A stretch of 64,000 nucleotides of DNA from Rhabdornis inornatus. Lineage: Eukaryota > Chordata > Aves > Passeriformes > Rhabdornithidae. Below, piece after piece: positions 35,801-47,769 of the stretch. A program made the translations under genes and the position numbers. The stretch spans positions 124,001-188,000 of the forward strand of contig VWZS01002147.1 of the NCBI GenBank assembly GCA_013397075.1. Direction: 5' to 3'. The stretch's first letter is position 1. Every line of letters starts with the position of its first letter. The notes under the pieces are model-generated. The model saw only the letters and a program-made list of their open reading frames with translations, searched no databases and was not told the origin of the DNA.

Positions 35801-38800
35801 AGGGCATGGAAATATGTACACTAATGTGTATGTACTGAAACACAAACACATCTGCTGCTGTGCTGGATGCACAGTTCTTACCCTCTTTGAAAGCCATCAT
35901 GGTGCACTTTGTAGTTGCTGCCTGACTTCAGCCCCCTGGCCTGTGCTTGGTTTTTCATGTGGATTCCTACTCAAGCACTTTGGGAGCCTTGAAGGGTAAG
36001 ATTTGAAGAGAATCATCCAACAATGGCTTCAAGGGCAAGCAGAACCTCTAGGCACCAGTGGAACAAGGTTTACTCCTAGTCTGATAGAAGACTGACAAAT
36101 GACTCACAAGGATTAAAAAGGCAAAACCAAGAGGAAAATAAAAATGAGTGGAGCAGAAAATACATAGATTATTTTCAGAATATTAAACTTTACAAAATAA
36201 AATATTTGTGTCCTGACTGCTCTGCAGTTGGAACCCAGGAAAAATATATTTAAAAAGTAAGGGACAATGTCACCGAGCAAAATTGCTCTCTTTTGGGCTC
36301 ACTGTGTACAAAATAGTCCCACTGCTCCAATTGCATTTGAAAGATTCAGGGCCTCCCTTTTTTCCAGAATATCTGGGACGGGCGTTTTGGTTTAGGAAAC
36401 GTGTTATCATTGCCAATTTTAGTTGAAATGCATTTTGCTTCCAAACCCCATTAGCAAGAGAAAGGAGGTAGATTCTCAGAGAATAGGTTTGTGATGGAAA
36501 ACTAAAAGAAAGGAATTTTGTAAGGACGGGAAAGATGAAAACAATCCATGAAGAGTACTCCAAGCATAGCTGTACATGAGATGCCTTCTTGAGATTAATG
36601 AATTTGTTGTACATGCCCATAACTATTTCCATTCACATGGAACAGGTCCAGCTGCTTTCAGCATCCACAAATGAGAAGCAGAAGGAAGCAGAAGAGAAAA
36701 CAACCATATTTTGCTATGTCCAACAGTTAAAATCACTGGATAGCAAATAAATTATGCTAAGCACAATTAAACACAGAATTAACAGTAATCAATTGTAGCA
36801 TAACACAACAAGACAGCCGAGATGAATGAGAAACGGTTTTTATTGCAACATATTGAGAAACTGAATTATACATTGCCAAGATACATGTTTACAGAAATAG
36901 GAACCTGAGGTCAAATATCTGGTTGGCTTCTAGTGGAATGTGTATTCACAAACACCTTTTTTGTGGCTGTTTCTGATCCCTTCTCCTACTTTTGTGTGTG
37001 GAAAACTCCTACTCTTGTAGTAACTACTACTTTAGCATTACAAAGGGCAGGAATGCTAGTTCAAATCCAGGTTCCTGCAGCTGACATTTGGCTATTAGTG
37101 AGTGGATTAGACATGTCCCGTGCCAGGTGAGAGATGGCACAGCAGCTGCCACTCTGCTTTAAATCCCTGTGATCTTCAGAACGCTGCTGCTGGCAGCAAA
37201 ACAAGGCCAACTCAGCTGGGGTGTGCCTGCACAGAACCTCGTGGGCAGATGGAAGCCTGGTCCACATGGGCTCCAGTGCAAATGATTGTATTCCAAAAAC
37301 CGTGTCCCAGTTAGAGTAGACCATGGGCTGGGCTGATATATCCAAGGCTTGGGTCTTCAATGAGTCTTGGAAGCTTGGGCTTGTGATGGCAGCAATACTG
37401 GCATTCAGCTTTGGTCAGCCTGAAGCAAACACACATAAGACTAAGGGGTACCATTTAGACTTTCTCACAGTTACAGCTCTGTTAGGGTTCTAAGGTTCAG
37501 ATACATGAATTTGTTAAAAAAAATCTCCTTCATCTGTTGCTATAACAACTCTTGGTTTTCTATTCAGAAACAGCCTTGGCCCAGACTTAAGTCTTGTTAT
37601 TTCTTTTATTGCATTCTATGCTGTCTTTCAAAGATATTTCCAACGACCGTGGTGAAACAGCAAACTATCCCCTTTCATTGGACAATTATAACTCAGCCAC
37701 GGAAGAGGCATAGCATGCCCCAGCACCCTTGGAAAAATTTGGCCCAGGTTTACTTTGTGGGGATAATTGCCCAAAAATACTACAGAGCTGGGTTACTGCT
37801 GTAGTGTGCCTTCAATTCTAGGAGTTGAGGAGTGCTCCTGGGAGCTACAACAAGCATCAAGACTGTGCCCCTAACATGCCAGAAAGACATGGATGACCTC
37901 TAACATCAATGTGTTTAAAAGTTAGTGGGTGTGATACTTCTGCTTTGCCTTCTTAAGTTGCAGCCATTCCTGCTCATTGCATGAAAAAATCAACCAGCTT
38001 TCAGGAAAAAGCTCTTGGACATTACGGTCTGAGTTAGGAGGAGATGGGGAATCTGGAACCGCTTACAGCCATTCCAGGCTCACTGCTGGCAGTCTGTGGG
38101 ATGTTCCTTTGAGACATGAAGAGGAACCGCCTTCTAACTTTCCTGCTTCACTGAATTTCCACCAAGGAGCTGCTGTTCCCATAGCAGGTAGGACTCTTCA
38201 GGCTCTGTCTTCCAGCAGTGTTTTATCTCCTGTGTCAGAGACACAGAAGTGCACTTTCTCTATTAAAACAGCTATGCCACAGGCTTTCCATCATCTTTGA
38301 ATGATGGGCCAAGTATAAAAATTTATTTCTAGCTCCTGATATGAAAAGACAGGCAGAAAATTCCCATAGTAGATGAGTGAATGAAACAGCAGCTCTGAAG
38401 GAGACAGACAGGGCCACAATGAAGTTGCTTCCTTAAGAGTGTGAGTATAACACTTGCCTATAGATTTCACTGGAAAATCTGGTTCAAAACAAGGAAGCCT
38501 AAATCTATTTGGTTTCTCCCTGCTTTCTTTTCTCCTAAAGAGTACCTGACAGGTGGAGACTAAGCCAAGAGAACAGAGTCCCTGCATTAATCGTTAATGG
38601 AGACAAATGCCAGGTGTAGATGTCAACTGCAATTTTTCATTCCTTGCTGATAGCACAAGGTTCCACAGAACAATGCCAAAATGTTAGGGTAGAAAATTCA
38701 CTCCTGGCTCCCCCAGTCCTTTTGTGGCTTTTTGAACAGCTTTTTGTTTTCAAAAAGCAATTTCACTCTGCTACTTACATTACTCCGTGTAGCTTTGTCA

Positions 38801-39356
38801 TAGTTGATCTTCATTAAAACTGAAGACACTATAATAGAAGGCACCATTTTAGAGTAAAGATAATTGTTCCGTAGTCTGATCCATTGCTCGTGCCAGCATG
38901 CAAACTAATGTTGTACACTCACACATGCTGTGTAGTGTTAGATACTGACACAAACAGCACTGGATTTCCCAGTTTGTTTTGATTTAGGGATTACAGTGAA
39001 ATCATCTGCTAGAAGCATTTGTCTACAAATGCAGAGTCACAGACAGAACCAAGACTTCAATTCACAGACAGGAGAACCTGGAAATCTTTCAGGGTTTAGC
39101 ATGAAGATGAGAGTTATTTCATTTTGTTGACCTTTTCAAGAGTATGACTTGCTGGAATGATCCTTTTATTTTTGTTTCTGTGAATTAATATGATTTCACT
39201 TTTGTGGAGTGAAGGGGAACTAAAGTCACAGGCATTTCTGCCTCAGCTATCAAAAGGGGTGTTGCACTTAGAGCTTCTGCAACTGTGCTCATTTAATGGG
39301 TATTATTTGCCTGGAGTATATCTGTCCATTTAGTGGTTGATAATAAAATGCCTGAG
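29811..39356. other. unannotated AT-rich non-coding sequence
   Basis: No gene or nameable mobile element was seen apart from a short GAT/AAT simple repeat at 30626-30650. The pyrimidine tract at 30775-30789 ending in AACAG resembles a 3' splice site. A moderately GC-rich portion lies at about 37040-37420, with short open frames on both strands and no recognisable peptide. Confidence 0.6.
30626..30650. repeat. (ATG)n/(ATA)n microsatellite
   Basis: About four GAT units grade into about four AAT units. The single-base change partway through is typical of an ageing trinucleotide array. Confidence 0.9.
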
Positions 39357-39375
39357 ACATTTCACAGTGAAATGT
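39357..39375. repeat. 19-bp near-perfect palindrome
   Basis: ACATTTCAC and GTGAAATGT are exact reverse complements flanking a single central A at 39366. Arms of nine are only mildly unusual for a window this size, so a functional role is uncertain. Confidence 0.75.
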
Positions 39376-41316
39376 ACTTGGGAAAGGTATTTCCCTGGCT
39401 TAAAGAATGCCCTTAATAAGTTTAATAGAGGCAGTCATGTTCAGAAGATAGCACCTGATCTACCAGAAGCTGCTTTAGTCTTTCCAGAGGGGGTAAATGT
39501 TCAGTAATCCTTTCCTGGGAAAAGGGCTAGATTCTTTCTTTGCATTAGTGTAGATTTAATGGGGAAGGAAATGCAGATCTAAATATATGTGGAAACCAAG
39601 ATTTGAATATACATAGAGACTCCAAGGAAATAGGTTCAAAGTCTAATGCAATTGACTTGGAGGGTCCTGCATCTAGTGATACTCATGAGCCCATAGGAAA
39701 ATAATGCCTTCCTGAGAATTTGAGCCAAAAATCTCCCAATGTGAACAGGTTGGCTAGTACAGAAGAGGATATTTTCTTTTTTGTTATCAGATTGACAGAA
39801 CAGCTTCCTTTTTACTACATATGCATCTTTTGTCAATATTTTAAATTATGGTCTCTATTCTGAATATTGCAAAAAACCTCATCCATCTGGACTTGATCTG
39901 GCTTAAGGATAATTCCTGGGGTTTTGTTTAACAGCAGGACACTCCTTAGAGCCTTGTGATGATCCTTTAAATGGGAATATGTGAACACTAGCAAGAAAAC
40001 CCTTTCTTGAGAGCCTCCAAGAGAGATCTAACTGTGACTCCCATAACCTTCAACAGGCTGTTCTTTGCACAGATATTACCATATTCTTTTTGGGGGCAGA
40101 GAGAAGGACAAGTAATGAGAATTCTGGTAGAGATCGATCTAGTAAAAGTTATTATTAACAGATCATGTGCAATGACTAAGGAGAAGGAATGTCAGAGGAA
40201 TGCTGATTCTTCATCCAGCTTTGCTTTTAGTAATATAACTGGGCCTGTAACCTAACATGTTAACTCTTTCAGCCCTACTTGCTCTTGAAAACTTCAGTCA
40301 GGGAAGCAATACTATAACTATGTATGCTATAGGCAACATGAAGATACAAAGCTTGGCAGAAGACTTATCACAGTTGTGTACTGGACAGAAATGGTTCATG
40401 TCAGGAACACAAACAGTAAAAAAGCAAACTAAAACACACGTGTTTGATAAATCATCTCAGCTTTTGAGAAGCAGTTACTACCACTTACATATCTGGTTTC
40501 AAAGTCCAGTCACTTAGAATGATCTGCTTATAAAACTTCTGCATGACAAAAAGGAAGGAAAAGAGAGATAAGCTTGGATTACAACTTCATAGAGCAAAAA
40601 AGAACTAAGCTCTTCAAAACCATTGTCTCAATTTTGTAGAAATACATATTTATAAAACTTATTAAGCAATGAGGCAGGCCAGGATTTTATGCTAGTATCT
40701 TGCCTTTGACTAACACAGTTTCAGTTTATCTCAAATTGCAGTTGTCTATGTCAAAAGATTAATTTGACTCTACCATTGATGTAATAGATTGAGCTGACCA
40801 AATTAAACTCACACTCAAAATGCATAGTTATGTGTGCATGTTTGATGAGCAAGGACAGTTTAGTAACCAGTCTGAATAATAATAATTGCATCCTTCCTGC
40901 AGACAGCTCATTGTCTCCAAAGTATTGCAGATTTGAAATTTTCTGCTTTGTTCATCAGAATTCGAATGGTTACCAAGTATCACCCAAGAATTACAGATAC
41001 AGTCCATAAATGACAGGTCAATTAAGAAGGCAACTTGAATTCCTAAAAATGGTGAACAAGGGTTGCACAGAATACATTACAAAGAAATTGCAAAAGTGAC
41101 TTAATTTTTGAAACAGAAAATCAGAAGGGAGAATGAGAAGTAGGAAAGTGCAGAAAAATGAAGATAGAGATAAAATGCCCTCGGTGAATACTTACCTCCT
41201 ACTGGAGCTAAAAACCTGTCAAATTCAGAAAAGCAAAAAAAAACCAATGGAAAGCCATGAAAATATGTAAGTTGGTAGCAACATCTAAAACTGAAGCATC
41301 CTCAGATTTTGTGCAG
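39376..41316. other. unannotated non-coding sequence
   Basis: No gene or nameable repeat. Short open frames of 82-86 codons at 40007-40255 and 40257-40517 (plus) carry no recognisable motif. Confidence 0.6.
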
Positions 41317-41503
41317 GCAGAAAGGATTTATTAGGTTACTGTGGCACTACCATAAAAACCAGCACAGGACTGTGGAGCAGCCACTGAACAGCTTGAAACG
41401 AATAGCACAGATGGATCAAGAAATCACCTGCCTGCAGATGACAGCTTCAGCAGAAGGTGGTACACTGGCTGCAGAAATCAGCCACTGCCCTCCCACCACA
41501 GAG
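41317..41503 (+). other. exon-like segment of unknown identity
   Basis: A T-rich tract ending in GTGCAG precedes 41317. The segment ends in CACAGAG followed by GTATGC, a plausible 5' splice site at 41503/41504. One frame is open throughout and continues to 41620; the peptide includes a stretch KRIAQMDQEITCLQM that looks ordinary and soluble but is not recognised. The acceptor is not strong, and unlinked splice-like pairs arise by chance in this much sequence. It could be an exon of an unannotated transcript. Confidence 0.15.
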
Positions 41504-43882
41504 GTATGCATTGTTAGTCACTTTTTACATCACTGGTACCAAAATAGGCAAAATAATTCACTTACTGGGTTCAGACTGGGCCAAAGAAAAAGATATCTCA
41601 ACTCAAATAACTTGAGCTGAGTGAAGTTTTTCTGATAAATAAAGTCTTCTGAAATATGCACTTTTGAGCAGACTAAAATATTGCATGAGTTCAACTAAAT
41701 TCCAAGGAATATTTTTGAAACAAGATAACTGGGGGGCAAAAGACCCACCTTAAATAAAAATGTTTATTTAAAAATTATTGTTTTGAATCAAGTGTTATTA
41801 TTTGCAATTTTGTCTTTAGAAATCAGATTTTCCAGTTTTGTTGCTAAGGTCAAATAACATTATTGAAAAATAGGATAAATAACATCAACCATAGAATTTT
41901 ACTACAGAGCAGAATTCTTGGTTTCTAGTAAAACAAGATATTTGGACTCGATTTAGGAATTCAGCCTGTTTGTGAAATGCAGTGATTTAAAATAACTGTA
42001 ACAAATCTAACTGGAATGAACTTCAGAGTCGTAGCTCTTGAGTTGCTCAGAGGGAGCAAAGGCAGACTACAGAGTTCCAACAGCCCCTGGGAAAACTCTA
42101 CAAGCAGGATTAAGGAAAATGCTTCTCTGCCTGTCCAGAACCGAGGTACAGGGATAACCCTTGGTGCACAGCTTTGCTCCCTGCACCTTCATTATTGTGA
42201 TAAAGGATCCAGTGTCTTCAGAGGTGACTGAGTTCTGCTCCTGGCTGGAGTGAGTAACTTACCTGATACGCAGGGAGGACTCTTGCTGTGCATTGTCCAA
42301 CAGGAAAATAGGATTAAACAAAACAAAAAGCTGTTTCAACTTCTCTATCCTGTAGCATCAAGAATGGTCCAAAGTCACAGATCAAGATTGGTAAAGACCT
42401 GTGGACAGAGGCTGGGCCACCTCAGAATTTCAGGCTTGACATTTTCCATCTGTCTATAGAATGGAAATAAAACCAATTGAGTTTTATTGAAGTAAATATG
42501 CGGTATTGATTTCAAGGCACTCAAAGGCAGTGTAATAACCTCTTCAGGCACTATAATAACAACAGGCTCCATAAAACCCATATGAATAAATATAAAGCTA
42601 CCACGTTGGCCAGAGTAGGCATTTTTCTGCTAAATGAAAGGAAAGGAATTATTTTAACATGGGCATAACTAATGCAGTGTTGAATTATTAATCTGTATGA
42701 ATGTGTCAAAGTGATAAGTTCATTATTAAGGTTTCCATCTTTGAAAAACTGTATAAAATATTTCAATAAAATAATTTTGTACTTTCAATCTAACTTATTA
42801 AAGAATAGGTAATAACAGTAGTTATGCAGTAATGAAAGAATAATCAGGTATGCTCAAAAAACCTGGAAAAAGGGAACAAGAAATGTTCCAGGTGTGACAT
42901 TCTTATCATAATCATAGTTTCCCAAGGAACAGAACAGTAACAACCTGATTGAAAATGTTTGCAAACCTATATTGGAAATATCTCTACCAGCCTCAGTTAT
43001 GCCATCTATGCTCAATAATACTATTAAGTTAATGTATCCCAGACTCTTATTTAGGAGTATAACATTTAACTAAATAACTGTATTTCTAGCAAAAGGCTGA
43101 CCAAGAATGGTATATTGTTGCAATAAATAAAAATAATAACAAGATCAAAACATCCAAGCCAATGCAACACCTTTGAGATGGTTTAATTAAACTGGATCAA
43201 ACTGGGATTAATTTGTTCCCTGCCATCACCTCTGGTAGGAACTCTGGAGAAAGACAATATGTCAGGTCTAACTGTGCTTTATTTAATGTGAAAATGGCAA
43301 GAGATTCTCTAGGGATCACCGGAGTGGTAAAACAACTTCTTAATTACTTCAGTAGTCTCATTTCACCATTGCTTGGAGAAGCAGCCTGCCACAGCCCCTT
43401 GGCTGTTTTCTCAGTAAAACACCTGTCCCACATGGCAGTGATGGAACTGCACGGAGATATCAACCCTTGGAGTTCCCTGCATCCCTCTGAAGCATGCCAC
43501 AGTGGCTGCTGTCAAAGAGAAGGTGTTAGTTTAAGGTGAGCACACCTTCTTGAATAACAGCACAGACCAGAAAGATTCTTAAGGAGAAGGAAATAAGAAA
43601 TAAAGGAATTGCCATCCCACCTTCCTGACAGCCAACTCCTGAATGAGTGTTGGTGAAGAAAAGATAACCAGATCTTCCACTAACTGGCACCCAGTAGTAA
43701 TGACATACCTGAAATCATTTATCTGGTGCCACGGATGCTATAGCTGTTTCCCTCAGTATTCATTACATCTATGGAACCAGGAAAGGTGTGGTGACAGCAG
43801 ACCTGCCACTGGAACAATGAGGCTTCTGGAAGGGAGAAGAGCCCAGGACACAGCTGAGCAGCAAGAAGGTCCCATCGAGCTC
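41504..43882. other. unannotated AT-rich non-coding sequence
   Basis: No supported gene. The 108-codon plus frame at 43213-43539 contains no recognisable domain. A minus-strand CAG|GTAAGT motif lies at 42257-42265. Confidence 0.55.
42257..42285 (-). promoter_or_regulatory. minus-strand recursive-splice-like motif
   Basis: On the minus strand a short pyrimidine-rich stretch (TCCTCCCTGCGTAT) precedes CAG immediately followed by GTAAGTTAC. This is a second exact CAGGTAAGT in the window, on the other strand from the one at 7327. The two cannot serve the same intron, so at least one is probably chance. Confidence 0.15.
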
Positions 43883-44550
43883 TGATACAGACTGGGAGGA
43901 GAATGGGTTGAGAGCAGCCCTGCTGAGAAGAATCTGGGGATGCTGGTTGACAAGAAGCTGAACACGACCCAGCAAAGCCAATGCATCCTGGGGTGCATCC
44001 AAAGCAGTGTGGCCAGCAGGGCAAGGGAAGTGATTCTTCCCTTCTACTGTTGTGAGAACCCATCTGGACTGCTGCATCCAGGTCCAGGATCCCCAGCATA
44101 AGAAAGATGTGTACCTGTTGGAGTGACTTCAGAGGACAGCCATGAAGATGATCAGAGGGTGCAGCACCTCTCTTACAAGGACTGACAGAGAGAGACAGGG
44201 TTTTTCAGCCTGGGGAAGAGAAGAATCCAGAGAAACCTTATAGCATCCTCCAGTACCTAAAGGGGCTTGCAAGAGAGCTGGAGAGGGACTTTTTGCCAAG
44301 ACAGGTAGTGATAGGACAAGTGGGGAAGAGATTCTTTACTGTGAGGGTGGTGAGGCTCTGGCACAGGATGAGGGAGGCTCTGGCACAGGTAGTAGGGCTC
44401 TTTGCCCATAGAAGATGTGAATGCCCCATCCCTAGAAGTGTTCAAGGTCAGGCTGGATGGGACTCTGAGCAACCTGAACTAGTGACCAACCTGAGCAGCT
44501 CTGGGCAATCTGAGCATCTCCTTGACCATGGCCTAAGGAATCAAGATTAG
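43883..44550 (+). mobile_element. CR1 LINE 3' end (5'-truncated, with internal rearrangements)
   Basis: This is the longest recognisable repeat. In order it shows the end of the reverse-transcriptase ORF and the 3' untranslated region of an avian CR1: ACTGGGAGGAGAATGGGTTG, TGCTGGTTGACAAGAAGCTG, GCAGTGTGGCCAGCAGGGCA, CAGCCATGAAGATGATCAGA, CAGCCTGGGGAAGAGAAG, ACTGTGAGGGTGGTGAGGCT and ATGCCCCATCCCTAGAAGTG. All run on the plus strand. About 50 bases expected between the GATAGGACAAG block and the TTCTTTACTGTGAGG block are missing. GAGGCTCTGGCACAGG is duplicated at about 44351-44388. The usual terminal short repeats are not seen: homology fades after GACCATGGCC. Frameshifts and stops break the reading frame, so it is a dead copy. 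Open frames on the minus strand here are shadows of it. Confidence 0.92.
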
Positions 44551-44955
44551 TGAAAGAGATGCAGGATGAGCAGGGAACCTCACAGAATGAGAAAATGCCA
44601 GGTTGCGTGGCTGCAACTGCAAGATCAGTCCAGGGGGTCAAGAAGTCCTTATCCTAATCAAAACATTATTTCCAGAGTGGGGACAGCACGACAGGGGCAG
44701 ATCTCATGTCTGGGGCAGCAGTGTGTGTGCTCTGGAGCTGCCCTGCCCACTTGTGGTGTACTGTCACAGTGAAGGAGATTGACTTCGGTTTTAAGAACAA
44801 CATGGAATTTCAGAATTGAGTCAATAAAAACTTAGTATAGGCTTGAGGATTTGAGTATAGCAGCAGCAGCACTTGGGTACAGCTGTCTTGCAGATGAAAG
44901 GGAGGTGTCAATAGACTTAGACAGAGTAAATCCCATTTAACAAGATACATTACAC
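44551..44955. other. unannotated sequence between CR1 and the direct repeat
   Basis: No gene, RNA or nameable repeat seen. It separates the end of CR1 homology from copy A of the diverged direct repeat. Confidence 0.5.
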
Positions 44956-45042
44956 TATCTGCTAGAGTGCAGACAAAAGCAAACATACATCTGACCTAAA
45001 AGAGCCTTTCCAATCTCAAAAGTTCATCCTCTGGGACTCAGC
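44956..45042. repeat. diverged direct repeat, copy A
   Basis: Starts TATCTGCTAG and contains GACAAAAGCAAACATACATC, TGACCTAAAAG and CTGGGACTCAG. It aligns in the same orientation with 46202-46284, with about a dozen differences and a few small gaps. The pair may be an old local duplication or two copies of an unnamed repeat. Confidence 0.85.
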
Positions 45043-46201
45043 ATGACACACTCAAAGGACTAGAAGTGCTGAATGAAATATTTCTGAGATTCAGCTGTGT
45101 GAGAAGACTCTTGACACAGATTTAATATCCCCATTTTATATAAAGAGCACTTTTCACAACCATGCCACATTTGATCTCACAGACCTGATCTTTAAAGATC
45201 TCCAAAATGCCTTCCAAAGGTGAGCCTAGAGCTAACAGTTTGAACTACTGGTCATGAGAAAACAGATTCAACAGAGATTGATTTCATGACATAGTATAAT
45301 TTCCTTTTCCTTCCACTAACCTTTCCATGTTCCACAGACTATAAATTATTTTTCCTTCCTTTCCCTTAGCAAGGTAAGTGCCTTATCAACTGTCTCTATT
45401 CTGTACATACTAATGACATTTTCTTCCAGAGGTGGTTCCCTTGGTATGTACCTGAGCAATTGCTTTCATTTTGTGCTTAGCTTTGACGTCTGCTAACTTT
45501 GTTTCATACCTGAGGAAGGCTTTGAGCCTGAAATCTTTAAATAAAAGATGCATGTGCACATGCTCACATCTGGTTCTACCTGTTGCTGAAAAAAACACAG
45601 CTGCATCTCCTTTATAAATATTTCTGAAGCTGGCAGGTTAAGAGAATACAGTAAATAAAGCACACCAAGTTAAGTAAAATATGAGACAGGATGAGACCGT
45701 ATTCAGCTAAACAGCAAAGTGGATCATCATCTGGTGGTGGAATCATACATAATCAATATGAAAAACACTAATGGCCTATGTCTAAACCCTGTGGCTGTCC
45801 CACCTGCTAATTCAGGAAAACAAGGCTCTTCTCTAGGCTCTGTGTCACATCACACAACATTTTGTGGTTGTATTGGAAGTTAAGAAAATTCAATCTAACC
45901 TAGGAAAGCTGTATGTAGGGAAGGGCTCTGTCAGGCTCCTCCTTGCTTGGATGCAGAAAAAAGCAAAAGTATCTCCAAATATTCTAAACAAATGCTACCT
46001 GAGGACAAAGTGCCCAAGACAAGAGTGTGTACTCAAACTGAGACCTCAGAGTATCACCTCACTTCTCAATTCCAAAGACAGCCATGATGTAAATGATTGG
46101 TGCTTCCAGTAGGAGGTGGATGTCAGGCTATACATTCCCCTCTTTGCTGACCTAATAGGATCAAAAAATGAGACAATAAAAATAAATTCAGAAAATTACC
46201 T
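45043..46201. other. sequence between the two direct-repeat copies
   Basis: About 1.16 kb with no gene or nameable repeat. It holds the recursive-splice-like motif at 45346-45380. Short open frames (62 codons minus at 45410-45598, 82 codons plus at 45864-46112) are unremarkable. Confidence 0.55.
45346..45380 (+). promoter_or_regulatory. second plus-strand recursive-splice-like motif
   Basis: A nearly pure pyrimidine run (45348-45367) ends in TTAG, then C, then AAG immediately followed by GTAAGTG (junction 45373/45374). Either AG could act as the acceptor; if AAG is used, acceptor and donor abut as in recursive splice sites. The pyrimidine tract is stronger than at 7329, but AAG is a poorer acceptor than CAG and an upstream AG lies within the site. 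It is on the same strand as the 7329 site. Confidence 0.22.
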
Positions 46202-46284
46202 TATCTGCTAGTATGTGGACAAAAGCAAACATGCATCTGACCTAAAAATCCTTTTCAATATCAAAAGGCTCTGTGGGACTCAGA
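46202..46284. repeat. diverged direct repeat, copy B
   Basis: Starts TATCTGCTAG and contains GACAAAAGCAAACATGCATC, TGACCTAAAAA and GTGGGACTCAG, matching copy A at 44956-45042. Copy B lacks about seven bases present in copy A near TTCATCC. Similarity fades on both sides of the aligned part. Confidence 0.85.
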
Positions 46285-46411
46285 GCTTGTGAGACCTTTG
46301 CATTTATTTCTTAAGAACACTGATACCTATTTTTTCTCTTACTAATTGTTTCAGTCAATCAGTAAAAAAAAATATTCTCTATAAATTCATTAACAGGACT
46401 TAAAGATTTTA

Positions 46412-46449
46412 CTGCAATCATGAGGAATTTCTGCAATCATGAGGAATTT
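46412..46449. repeat. exact 19-bp tandem duplication
   Basis: CTGCAATCATGAGGAATTT occurs twice head to tail (46412-46430 and 46431-46449) without a mismatch, which suggests a recent duplication. Confidence 0.95.
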
Positions 46450-47769
46450 CTGCTCTAATTCTGATCTTTCAAAACAAGGGAAGATTTGCAAAATAACACA
46501 AATGGAAAATAAAAGAATAATTATATAATAATCCCATAAACTATGTTTTGATGGACAGTATCCTTCCATACATAGACATGCTACAATTTACTACATGGAA
46601 AATAACACATATCTCATAGTACACTATGACATGGTTATGATAAAGTAAATCTTTGAGCCAACCTTCATAATATTTCCAAAATTCAAAACATTAGAGTTAT
46701 CAGTGGAAGACACTTCCTGTTTTAAATTTGTTAGATGTTTTAAGTCCATCCTTTGCTGCAAGTATTATTTTTGCTGTGCCATTTTTTTGTATTCTTCAGG
46801 AGTTATTCACAGAAAGTGAACACCAGAAACTATGTATGTGATAAATTACAATTTATGAACGCAGGAAGCCAGCTTTTTGATTACCTGGCCAGCACAAATG
46901 GGAAACTTGAAACTTTAGCTCTGTGTTTTGATATGAGACAAATACTTATTTTTAAAGACAGCAGTTACTTGTAAACATTATTTACATTTTTAAAGAATTA
47001 TTTAAAATCCATATACTTAAGAAAAATTACATCTCATGACTATAGGCTATTCTTTTTTGAATTAATAGAAAAGAATAAATAGATACTGCATATAAAGTGA
47101 TTTTTAAAAAAATTATATTACTTTTGTACTCCTAAAAAGAGTCAGTGGAGTGACTAATTAGCAGAGTTGTTGACCATCCTATCAGAGAACAAGTCAAGAG
47201 AATAAGAAAATGGAAGAAAAGATCTTGTACTGGTCAGAATCAATCTACCAACGCTTTGAGAATCGTTTACAAACAAAGAACTAAACAGAGCTTTGATAAT
47301 CCAGGGCTATGAATCCATATCACAGAACATCATTGGCTCATGGACTCCCTGAGAGAATAAAATTAAAATTATTACCTTTCCTCCTCACCACTCATTGTAT
47401 AAATAAAAAGCCAGGTGATTTATTAATATGAGTGCAGCATTGATTTGCAATGGAGCAAAGCCTTGCCTCTGCTGTTGCCTTGCTGTTACAGCCAGTGGTG
47501 AAGAGGATGGTTTGCATGACACTTGCCTGTCCTCTGTGTCACCTGAGAGCAGCTCCCCACAAGCCAGAGCAGTGCTTGGGAGTTTAGGAGATAACTGCAA
47601 ATATCACAATTTGTAATAGAGTGTTGTTATTCCTTGGGAAAAAAAAAAACAAAATAACAACTCGCTAAATTCAGTTCTAATGCTCATGAAGAAGAGATTT
47701 ATCAAGTTTCTGTGCCCTGAAAAGATCCTAAAATTTTAAGAGCATCTGGGCAATCAGTTGGAAGCAGAA
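46450..47769. other. unannotated AT-rich non-coding sequence
   Basis: No gene or nameable repeat. A long T-rich pyrimidine tract ending TTCTTCAG at about 46770-46799 resembles a 3' splice site; the following 73-codon frame to 46974 is not recognised. The stretch 47400-47620 is less AT-rich and open on both strands for about 60-70 codons. Confidence 0.55.

Noticed and set aside
37040..37075. Possible tRNA or SINE B box (GTTCAAATCC near 37059)
   Set aside because: No matching A box or cloverleaf could be built from the flanking sequence.
43719..44099. Overlapping minus-strand frames of 81-126 codons
   Set aside because: They are antisense to, or run out of, the plus-strand CR1 copy and are shadows of its GC-rich sequence.
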